Source of the DNA: Candidatus Gastranaerophilales bacterium
GTDB lineage: Bacteria; Cyanobacteriota; Vampirovibrionia; Gastranaerophilales; Gastranaerophilaceae
DNA length: 5,197 nucleotides
Assembly: GCA_944326495.1 (NCBI GenBank)
Contig: CALVEE010000148.1
Span: 1-5,197, forward strand
Direction of reading: 5' to 3'
Shown: one piece after another, positions 1 to 5,059 of the stretch
Numbering within the stretch: the stretch's first letter is position 1
Layout of the letters: each line of letters starts with the position of its first letter
Made by a program: the position numbers and the translations under genes
Notes under the pieces: model-generated
What the model was told of the DNA's origin: nothing
Seen by the model: the letters and a program-made list of their open reading frames with translations, nothing else
The model's database searches: none

Positions 1-1
1 C

Positions 2-21
2 CCTTATCCTAAAGGATGAGG
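2..21. repeat. Short hairpin at the window edge
   Basis: CCTTATCCT (2-10) can pair with AGGATGAGG (13-21) over nine positions, including one G-T wobble, around a two-base AA loop. No T-run follows on the + strand, so it is not a + strand terminator. Its - strand downstream side lies outside the window, so a terminator for a gene on that strand cannot be excluded. It could also be the end of an upstream palindromic repeat like those at 801-1117. Confidence 0.35.
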
Positions 22-41
22 AATTCATATTATTAGTTAGC

Positions 42-47
42 TATAAT
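42..47 (+). promoter_or_regulatory. Possible -10 box ahead of the MNT-like/HEPN-like operon
   Basis: A perfect TATAAT lies 24 bases before the ATG at 72. No TTGACA-like -35 box is seen at 16-18 bases upstream, and in such AT-rich DNA a TATAAT by chance is likely. Its position, just upstream of the first gene of an apparent operon, is the only support. Confidence 0.25.
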
Positions 48-71
48 TGAATATAGTAGTATGAGGTTTTT

Positions 72-401
72 ATGGCAACAGAATATACAGATAGCAAATA
101 TTATGAAAAACGAGCATTTCCTTTTAATGAAATTCCGATTTTTCTGGTAGACTTAATTCACGCAATTAAGAAAATTAAGTCTGTTGAAACAGTGCAAAAT
201 GTGTATATCAATGTTAGTGACGATAAATTAGAAATATACATTTTTTATCAAACGGAGAATTTTGATATAGAAGATAAAATAAATAAGTATTTACTTGATT
301 GGGAACGTGATTATGCTTATTTCCCAGAAGTATTTATTTATCCGTTTAACATGATAAGCTCTCAAAACGAAGTTTTACCAAAAACGGCAGTGGAGATATA
401 G
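72..401 (+). CDS. Small alpha/beta protein, possible degenerate MNT-type antitoxin
   Basis: This is a 109-residue protein of unproven function. Its pattern is an N-terminal helix (roughly residues 20-35, FLVDLIHAIKKIK), a strand pair around NVYINVSDDKLEIYIFY (44-60), a helix rich in acidic residues (64-78), and a final strand, EVFIYPFNMIS. This order resembles small nucleotidyltransferase-fold (MNT-like) proteins, but the catalytic GSxxxG and SDxDL motifs of active MNT enzymes are absent. If related, it would be a non-catalytic relative. The start is supported by GAGG at 63-66, five bases before the ATG. Its TAG stop overlaps the GTG start of the next gene by one base, which implies translational coupling, as in many antitoxin-toxin pairs. 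No signal peptide or membrane segment is seen. It is strongly AT-rich: I count 11 G or C in bases 241-300. The gene is real with good confidence; the family assignment is tentative. Confidence 0.75.
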   Translation: MATEYTDSKYYEKRAFPFNEIPIFLVDLIHAIKKIKSVETVQNVYINVSDDKLEIYIFYQTENFDIEDKINKYLLDWERDYAYFPEVFIYPFNMISSQNEVLPKTAVEI

Positions 402-769
402 TGAACGATACAGTATTAAATTTTTTGGCAAAATCAGAAGAAAATTTTCGCTTATATGAGTTTTTAAAAAATAATAAATCTTTTGAAAACTGGCAGATAG
501 TTGCGCTTTTTTATAGTGCGCTATGCTATGCAAAAGCTTATTTATACAATAAAAATATTCCGCAAAACTCAATAAATTCTCACGATAGTATAAGACGGTG
601 GCTTAGTAGTGAATCTGCAGCAAAACTTGCAGATGTGTTGAAATACTATGAACCCTTATATAGAGATAGTAGAGATGCCAGATATACAGTAAAGAAAATT
701 TCTAAGGAAAGAATTTCTAAAGCATTTGAAAATTATAATAAAGTCAAGGAGTTATTAATAGTAAATTAA
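401..769 (+). CDS. HEPN-like helical protein, possible toxin partner
   Basis: This 122-residue, predominantly helical protein starts at GTG 401, with GGAG at 392-395 five bases upstream. The GTG shares its first base with the preceding stop codon. Features that recall HEPN-fold proteins are a central helix with FYSALCYAKAYL (about residues 37-48), then SHDSIRRWL (about 60-68), then YYEPLYRDSRDARY (about 81-94). The combination FY-A, SH-R and Y-L-SR-ARY matches, from memory, a family of small HEPN-like proteins in defence and mobile regions. The canonical HEPN ribonuclease motif R-x4-6-H is not present; the nearest equivalent ends in Tyr (RDSRDARY). Either the active site is different or the protein is not a nuclease. 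Coupling to the upstream gene suggests a two-component toxin-antitoxin or abortive-infection unit, which is inference. No terminator follows; the next 428 bases are repeats. Confidence 0.75.
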   Translation: MNDTVLNFLAKSEENFRLYEFLKNNKSFENWQIVALFYSALCYAKAYLYNKNIPQNSINSHDSIRRWLSSESAAKLADVLKYYEPLYRDSRDARYTVKKISKERISKAFENYNKVKELLIVN

Positions 770-800
770 CTATATAGTGCTTTAAAAATTTGAATGGTAA

Positions 801-864
801 GTCTTTAGGCTGTGTGGCGTCATTGTGAGGACGATTAGTCGGTTTGGCATAATTACCTAAAGAC
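801..864. repeat. 64-base segment bounded by a perfect 9-bp inverted repeat
   Basis: GTCTTTAGG (801-809) is exactly complementary to CCTAAAGAC (856-864). Inside lies CGTCATTGTGAGGACG (818-833), which itself has CGTC/GACG ends. The CGTCATTG(T/C)GAGG theme resembles, from memory, interspersed repeats known in several bacterial genomes. It probably is a degenerate interspersed element; no target-site duplication is visible. Confidence 0.5.
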
Positions 865-880
865 ACTAATAACATTTGTT

Positions 881-897
881 GTCAGGCATTGCCTGAC
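881..897. repeat. 8-bp palindrome, repeated in the portal gene end
   Basis: GTCAGGCA (881-888) and TGCCTGAC (890-897) are perfectly complementary around a single T. The wider unit 878-901, read on the - strand, matches 3001-3024 on the + strand at 21 of 24 positions. It is therefore a repeated unit and not only a local hairpin. No T-run follows on either side, so a terminator role is unlikely. Confidence 0.65.
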
Positions 898-906
898 CTA
901 CTTTAC

Positions 907-1068
907 TGTCATCCTGAAAGATTAGAAAAACAAGCGCAAGCGTAGTTTTTCAATCTGTTCAGGATCTTACCGAAATACAAAAGATAATACCTGATTGGTA
1001 AGATTCTGAACAGTGCGAAAAATTAATCGTCTTAAATCATTTAATTTTTCTGCACTTTCAGAATGACA
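907..1068. repeat. Composite palindromic element, two hairpins or cloverleaf
   Basis: The ends TGTCATCCTGAAAG (907-920) and CTTTCAGAATGACA (1055-1068) are inverted repeats matching at 13 of 14 positions. The left half (911-965) folds on itself: ATCCTGAA/TTCAGGAT, AGATT/AATCT and GAAAAAC/GTTTTTC, with one bulged base on each arm and a 13-base loop (932-944). The right half (1003-1064) does the same: ATTCTGAA/TTCAGAAT, AGTGC/GCACT and GAAAAATTAA/TTAATTTTTC, again with one bulge per arm and a 14-base loop (1027-1040). The joint 966-1002 begins CTTACC and ends GGTAAG. The inner arms of the two hairpins also pair with each other (955-971 with 997-1013, 16 of 17), which permits a three-armed cloverleaf. 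This is the design of a non-autonomous palindromic mobile element (MITE- or REP-like). No open reading frame lies inside. Confidence 0.8.
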
Positions 1069-1088
1069 TGGCTTTTAATAAAGTTTTT

Positions 1089-1117
1089 GATGCGGTAAAT
1101 CACAGATTTACCGCATC
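1089..1117. repeat. Perfect 13-bp hairpin with 3-base loop
   Basis: GATGCGGTAAATC (1089-1101) pairs exactly with GATTTACCGCATC (1105-1117) around the loop ACA. Neither strand carries a U-tract directly after the stem, so a rho-independent terminator is not supported. It lies 20 bases after the composite element and 80 bases before the portal start. It is most likely another interspersed palindrome; a transcript-stabilising or rho-sensitive role cannot be judged. Confidence 0.7.
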
Positions 1118-1172
1118 CTACCTGATTTACAAAATCCTAAAATGCTCCCCTCACCCTTCACCCATAATAAAA

Positions 1173-1185
1173 GGAGCACAGCTCC
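1173..1185 (+). promoter_or_regulatory. Small hairpin abutting the portal ribosome binding site
   Basis: GGAGC (1173-1177) and GCTCC (1181-1185) pair around ACA, ending two bases before GAAAGGA (1187-1193). The first arm with its next base, GGAGCA (1173-1178), is also complementary to TGCTCC (1143-1148), giving a mutually exclusive alternative. Both stems are short, so a regulatory role is speculative. Confidence 0.3.
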
Positions 1186-1186
1186 G

Positions 1187-1193
1187 GAAAGGA
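1187..1193 (+). promoter_or_regulatory. Ribosome binding site of the portal gene
   Basis: GAAAGGA lies four bases before the ATG at 1198. The same heptamer precedes the other three cassette genes at 3033-3039, 3669-3675 and 4597-4603, each with a seven-base spacer. This fixes the four starts and marks the genes as one set; the portal copy is the only one with shorter spacing. Confidence 0.75.
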
Positions 1194-1197
1194 AAGT

Positions 1198-3030
1198 ATG
1201 TCTTTTGAATACATTATTGAAAAAGATAGTTCGACTAAGAAACTTACTAAAGATGAAGAAGGTTTGCTTGTCAAAAATATTTCTTCAAAATTTACTGCAC
1301 TTAATTCTCAAAGGGCGGTAAATCTTGAGATGGCATCCAAGCTGGCAAATGAAATCTTCTTCAAAAATGATTTCAAATCTGTTTCTGATAAAAATCAGAA
1401 ATGGAAATCCAAAGTTAAAATGTGTAAAACGTTTATGTTTTACCAGACATTGAAGGCTTATATCTGGCGCAATACTTACGCAAATGTTAATTCAATGTTT
1501 GATGTATCAGGCGAAAACCACGACTCTAATAACGCATCTAACAAGCAAAAAGCTATGCTGGTTGATGTATTAGAGAAAATGAATTATCCGAGAACCTGCG
1601 ACCAGATTATTGATTATGCGCTTTTATACGGCGAATTAATCTCGTTTACTGCCTGGAAAAAGAATTATGAAGAGTACAGGCGCCCGATAGATTTCTTCAG
1701 AAATTTGTTTTCGCTGGATGCTGTCAAGCTTCCTCTTATTCTTGATGCGATTTCTAAAGGTAAAAACTATTGGGTGGATAGTAAAAAAATATACGACAAC
1801 CCTTATATTTACCCCGTAAATCCGGCGGATTTGGTTTTTGATACGGCGCAAAAGGATAATTGGGATTCTTGTCCGAAGATTTACAGAACATATAAAACAC
1901 CTGCAGAGATTATTAAAAACAAATGTTATCATTTTACGCCCGAACAAGCCGCTGAAATCAGCCGTTTATGCGACAGTACAAATTCTAATATCAAATCAAA
2001 CTCATTTAATTCAGATGTTATTAAAGGTTCAACCGTTGAGGTTTTAGAGCACTGGGGGGATTTAAAACTTCCAAACGGCACACTTTTAAAGAACTGGCAC
2101 GCTGTAGTAGTTGCAAGAAAATATCTTGCTGTATTCGAGAAAAACGACAGGATTATTAACCCGTTTTCTTACGGAGCATTTATTACGGATCCTGAAACAA
2201 AGCGGGGTATAAGTCCTTTGTATTCGATTTTATCGCTCGCTCATGTTCAGGAAGATTTGATGAACAGAACTTGTAATTTGCAGGCTTTGAATGAAAATCC
2301 GCCTTTACTTGCACCCGAGGGATTTTTTGATGAGGATGAGATTAATCTTTATCCGGGTAAAATCATTGAATACGGCGACAGCCTCTCTCCTGCAGCTGCA
2401 TTCCAGCAATTGACGTTTAATCCGACTGTATTCATGGAGGATATTTCATTCCTTAATGATTTAATGGCGGAAGTTTCGGGGATTTTCCCGAATATGGTCG
2501 GAGCGGTCGAGTCGACTTCTGCCAAAACCGCAACAGAGATTAATACAAAAACCCAGGGGCAGATGACAAGGCTTGCAATGATTGTGGATACAATTAATCA
2601 GGATTTGATTATTCCTAACGTAGAGAAGGTTGCAAAACTCTGTGCCGATTTTAAATCAGGTATAGAAACGGTTTTTGTCAACCACGAAAACAAGCAGGAA
2701 GTAATCGAAGTCGATGATTTTGTGCGTCAGGGTGAATACAAATATATGTATGCAGATTCCTCAATGACTACACAAAAATCAAGTCAGGCTGATATTGTAA
2801 TTCAAGCGGTAGAGAAATTTGCATCATTAATTCCACTGAATTTACAGGAAATTTTTGTCTGGTATTTTGAGCAGAAAGGTGTCGACAGTCCTGAAAGATT
2901 TTTGGCGCAGACTCCAAATCAGGGAAACGAGGCTGCGGCACTCGGCGAACTTCTGCAAGCAATTGCGGATAGCGAAAATATTGCTAACGAACAAATAACT
3001 GTAGGTCAGGCACAGCCTGACAATAACTAA
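1198..3030 (+). CDS. Phage portal (head-tail connector) protein
   Basis: This 610-residue protein probably forms the dodecameric ring at one capsid vertex through which DNA enters and leaves and to which the tail attaches. Portal-like features are NPADLVFD near residue 208 followed by a YRTYKTPAEI segment; a core near 320-375 with YGAFITDPETKRGISPLYSI, then a long helix and NENPPLLAPEG; then PGKIIEYG; and the segment EVSGIFPNMVG...SAKTATEIN near 424-450, which corresponds to the hinge and long-helix region seen in podovirus and P22/T7-like portals. A polar, glutamine-rich C-terminus follows. The length fits podovirus portals (roughly 500-750 residues). No membrane segment or signal is seen. 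It heads the cassette and is followed after 16 bases by the scaffold gene, a classic order. The last nine codons carry a repeated palindrome (3001-3024). I did not recognise a closer named relative. Confidence 0.85.
   Translation: MSFEYIIEKDSSTKKLTKDEEGLLVKNISSKFTALNSQRAVNLEMASKLANEIFFKNDFKSVSDKNQKWKSKVKMCKTFMFYQTLKAYIWRNTYANVNSMFDVSGENHDSNNASNKQKAMLVDVLEKMNYPRTCDQIIDYALLYGELISFTAWKKNYEEYRRPIDFFRNLFSLDAVKLPLILDAISKGKNYWVDSKKIYDNPYIYPVNPADLVFDTAQKDNWDSCPKIYRTYKTPAEIIKNKCYHFTPEQAAEISRLCDSTNSNIKSNSFNSDVIKGSTVEVLEHWGDLKLPNGTLLKNWHAVVVARKYLAVFEKNDRIINPFSYGAFITDPETKRGISPLYSILSLAHVQEDLMNRTCNLQALNENPPLLAPEGFFDEDEINLYPGKIIEYGDSLSPAAAFQQLTFNPTVFMEDISFLNDLMAEVSGIFPNMVGAVESTSAKTATEINTKTQGQMTRLAMIVDTINQDLIIPNVEKVAKLCADFKSGIETVFVNHENKQEVIEVDDFVRQGEYKYMYADSSMTTQKSSQADIVIQAVEKFASLIPLNLQEIFVWYFEQKGVDSPERFLAQTPNQGNEAAALGELLQAIADSENIANEQITVGQAQPDNN
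3001..3024 (+). repeat. Palindromic repeat unit inside the portal 3' end
   Basis: GTCAGGC (3005-3011) pairs with GCCTGAC (3015-3021) around ACA. The 24 bases match the reverse complement of 878-901 at 21 positions; the first 12 and a later block of nine are identical. The unit is read in frame as VGQAQPDN and ends just before the portal stop, so it supplies most of the last nine residues. Confidence 0.65.
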
Positions 3031-3046
3031 TTGAAAGGATTTATTT

Positions 3047-3661
3047 ATGGAAGAAATTCAAGAAAAAGAAACTGTTTTAGAGCCGGGAGTTAATCCCGAT
3101 AACTCTAAAACGGAACCGATTGCAGAAGGACAAGCGGAAGCTGCAACAGTTGCAGAAGCCCCTTCAGAGCTCATTTTAGGAAAATTCAAATCGGTAGAAG
3201 ATTTATCAAAAGCTTATCAGGAGCTTGAAAAACATCAGGGCTTGCAGTCCGAAGAACTTGGCATTTTGAGACAAAACAGTGCGATGTTTAAGGGTGTTCA
3301 GCAGGCGTGGGCAAAAGAGCGTGAAGTTAAAGAAGCGGAAGCGGAGATTAAAGAAGCGGTAAAAAAATACAATACGCCCGAATATTTTCAAGACCCGTCT
3401 TTTAAACAGCTTTATAAAGAGGCTTATATTGCATTAGGCAAAAACCTAGATGCGGATAAGTTTGTTAATCTTCTTGAAGGGTATGTTTCTTCACGTATTT
3501 TTGCGCTCGAAAAAGAGAGGGCAAAGCTGAATGAGACCCAAAAAGCAACCGATACAATGGATTTTTCTAAAAATGAAACATCTTCTATAACCCCGCCTAA
3601 GAAAAGGCTGGATGAGATGAGTCCGAAAGAAGTTGATGAACTTCTTGAGAGATTAATTTAG
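3047..3661 (+). CDS. Phage capsid scaffolding protein
   Basis: This 204-residue acidic, largely helical protein probably acts as the internal scaffold that directs capsid protein assembly and then leaves the procapsid. The N-terminal 40 residues are a disordered Glu/Ala/Pro-rich stretch. The segment LGKFKSVEDLSKAYQELEK (about 44-62) is a recurrent motif of scaffold-type proteins. A charged coiled-coil-like helix follows (about 86-110, KEREVKEAEAEIKEAVKK). The C-terminal helix SPKEVDELLERLI (192-204) fits the capsid-binding tail expected of scaffolds. It lies between the portal and capsid genes, the position typical of scaffold genes. GAAAGGA at 3033-3039 supports the start. No protease domain is seen, so it is not a fused maturation protease, and no separate protease gene is present in the window. 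Confidence 0.82.
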   Translation: MEEIQEKETVLEPGVNPDNSKTEPIAEGQAEAATVAEAPSELILGKFKSVEDLSKAYQELEKHQGLQSEELGILRQNSAMFKGVQQAWAKEREVKEAEAEIKEAVKKYNTPEYFQDPSFKQLYKEAYIALGKNLDADKFVNLLEGYVSSRIFALEKERAKLNETQKATDTMDFSKNETSSITPPKKRLDEMSPKEVDELLERLI

Positions 3662-3682
3662 TCAACAAGAAAGGAAAAATTT

Positions 3683-4591
3683 ATGACAACGACAAAACAA
3701 ATGATAGTTAACGCTTTTACAAAAGCGTTTAACAAACATTTCTACAATGAGCTTGTTATCGGAAAACTTGCTCATTCAGAAATGAAAGACCATATTAATA
3801 AAGGTGATGAAGTAGATATTACAATGCCCGGGCTTGTAACTTTGTTTGATTATGACGGAGGAGATTTGCCGGATGCAGAAGCAGCTACTTTATCTACCTG
3901 CAAAGTTAAAATTGATAGAGGAAAAGCTTTCCAATTTGAATTATCAGAAATGGAAGAAAAAATGCTTCAAGGTTCTGCCGACAGCCCTGAAGCTCAAGTC
4001 GAACTTGCAAAAGATTATACAAATGATGCAATTAAACAATTCGCAGCAGCAGTTGACTCAGCTTATGCAAACCTTTACACAAGAGCCGGACACTATCTTG
4101 ATGATGATGGTGATGCAATCACTTTAACCCCGCAGCTTGCAAAAGATATTTTTGCTTATATGCAGGCAAAATTCCAGAGAGGTGACGGCAAAGGCCATAC
4201 AAACTGGATTGACGGCGGTATGGTGTGCGTAATTCCGCCCGAGTATCAGTTCTATTTAGGCCAGCTGGATGAATTAAAATACACTGAAACAGGAAAAAGC
4301 GAAATTCAAAAAGGTTATATCGGTAATCTTTGCGGCTGGGAAATCCTTGTTTCCAATAATATTGCGCAGCCTGAAGACGGTGTATTCTATCCTCTCTTCG
4401 GGGTTAAGAATAAAACCCTTGCAGGCGGTATATCATCAGATTTGAATACAATTTTCTACACTCCTGAAAAGAACTTTAATACCTGCTATAAAGGTTATGG
4501 CTTATACGGCGTTGGCGCTCCGAGAGCAGATTATTTAGGCACTGTTAAAGTTTCTGCACCGCTTGCTATTACTGTACCATCAGGTTCTTAG
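3683..4591 (+). CDS. Phage major capsid protein (HK97-like fold)
   Basis: This 302-residue protein is the likely shell subunit. It has an N-terminal helical segment (MIVNAFTKAFNKHFYNELV); then a region with GDEVDITMPG near 41-50; a segment DRGKAFQFELSEMEEKML (about 78-95) of the type found where the extended E-loop and peripheral domain meet; a long helical spine (about 107-132); and a C-terminal core with KGYIGNLCGWEILVSNNIA (about 211-229), matching the recurrent 'GxIGxxxGWxVxVSNN' pattern of HK97-fold capsid proteins. A final beta segment ends in PSGS. The length is typical for this class. It starts at ATG 3683, preceded by GAAAGGA, and sits 21 bases after the scaffold. G+C is higher here than elsewhere (29 of 60 in 4081-4140), as often seen in highly expressed structural genes. 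No signal for proteolytic maturation can be seen. Confidence 0.88.
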   Translation: MTTTKQMIVNAFTKAFNKHFYNELVIGKLAHSEMKDHINKGDEVDITMPGLVTLFDYDGGDLPDAEAATLSTCKVKIDRGKAFQFELSEMEEKMLQGSADSPEAQVELAKDYTNDAIKQFAAAVDSAYANLYTRAGHYLDDDGDAITLTPQLAKDIFAYMQAKFQRGDGKGHTNWIDGGMVCVIPPEYQFYLGQLDELKYTETGKSEIQKGYIGNLCGWEILVSNNIAQPEDGVFYPLFGVKNKTLAGGISSDLNTIFYTPEKNFNTCYKGYGLYGVGAPRADYLGTVKVSAPLAITVPSGS

Positions 4592-4610
4592 TTAATGAAA
4601 GGAAAAAATT

Positions 4611-5000
4611 ATGACAAGAGATACTGTTAATGTTCAATACCCGACTTTAGACCATACTGAATCGGTTGCTAATATCGGGATTACTAAAACAACCGTAACA
4701 CAGGCTAACGGAGTAACTATTCCTGACGCTTTTTCTAACAAAAACAACTCTTTATTTATTGTAATCGATACAACAGCTTCTGCTAAATCATCACTTACCG
4801 TGAAAGCCGGAGATGCTTATCCGAATTCAATGCTGGGCGATATTACGATTGAATTGCCGGTCGGTATTTCAGCTATACAAATCCAAGATTTGTCACGCTT
4901 TGAAAAAGCTGATGGTTCAATTGATTTGGATTTCGCAACAGGATTTACCGGAACAATATTTGCTGTCGCAAAATGGGCCGGAGTTAGAGAAGTTGAATAG
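4611..5000 (+). CDS. Small capsid-associated structural protein
   Basis: This 129-residue protein follows the capsid gene after 19 bases with the same GAAAGGA signal (4597-4603), so it is probably a virion protein of the head. Its sequence is beta-rich and polar: N-terminal HTESVANIGITKTTVTQANGV, then SLFIVIDTTASAKSSLTVKAGD (about 47-68), then LGDITIELPVGISAIQIQD, SRFEKADGSIDLDF, and GFTGTIFAVAKWA (about 110-122). The block SLTVKAGD...GD...SRF..ADGSI..DF..GF.G recurs, from memory, in small proteins next to capsid genes in other phages, with an immunoglobulin-like or decoration-type look. It is followed within ten bases by the terminator. It may decorate the capsid surface or serve as head fibre; the name 'decoration protein' is inference. 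No signal peptide or membrane segment is seen. Confidence 0.8.
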   Translation: MTRDTVNVQYPTLDHTESVANIGITKTTVTQANGVTIPDAFSNKNNSLFIVIDTTASAKSSLTVKAGDAYPNSMLGDITIELPVGISAIQIQDLSRFEKADGSIDLDFATGFTGTIFAVAKWAGVREVE

Positions 5001-5009
5001 CTTCTCTGG

Positions 5010-5038
5010 CGGGGGAAGCATCTGCTTCCCCCGTTTTT
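5010..5038 (+). terminator. Rho-independent terminator of the head cassette
   Basis: CGGGGGAAGCA (5010-5020) pairs exactly with TGCTTCCCCCG (5023-5033) around TC, effectively ten base pairs with an ATCT tetraloop, and is followed by TTTTT (5034-5038). It begins ten bases after the stop of the small capsid protein and closes the transcript. On the opposite strand there is no matching U-tract, so it should not strongly terminate the convergent gene. Confidence 0.92.
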
Positions 5039-5059
5039 AAAAGCTTTTGATACACTATC

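Larger units (their letters stand above)
770..1197. other. Gene-free region packed with palindromic repeats
   Basis: I find no convincing coding region in these 428 bases on either strand. The space is occupied almost continuously by inverted repeats, listed separately: 801-864, 881-897, 907-1068, 1089-1117 and 1173-1185. The arrangement resembles a mosaic of bacterial interspersed elements (REP/BIME-like clusters) rather than a phage intergenic region. No tRNA, no CRISPR-like regularity and no clear promoter were found, although a promoter for the portal operon would be expected here or further upstream. Confidence 0.7.

Noticed and set aside
907..1068. Cloverleaf resembling a tRNA
   Set aside because: The element is about 160 bases with arms of 13-17 pairs, no T-loop GTTC motif and no CCA-type acceptor end; it is a repeat, not a tRNA.
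1089..1117. Rho-independent terminator before the portal gene
   Set aside because: The stem is excellent but no U-tract follows on either strand.
770..1197. CRISPR array
   Set aside because: The repeated units are palindromes of different sequence and spacing, without regular direct repeats and spacers.
1636..1947. Long open frame on the - strand inside the portal gene
   Set aside because: It is a shadow of the portal reading frame, rich in Arg, Ile and Phe, without a plausible ribosome binding site or family pattern.
3327..3360. Tandem AAAGAAGCGG-like repeats in the scaffold gene
   Set aside because: They reflect the Lys-Glu-Ala helical composition of the protein rather than a DNA repeat element.
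3846..4127. Second open frame on the + strand within the capsid gene
   Set aside because: It is Lys, Leu, Gln and Met rich, lies fully inside the capsid gene in another frame and has no family features.
4813..5040. Overlapping open frame running into the terminator
   Set aside because: It lies in another frame of the small capsid protein gene and its end is encoded by the terminator hairpin, which is typical of a chance frame.
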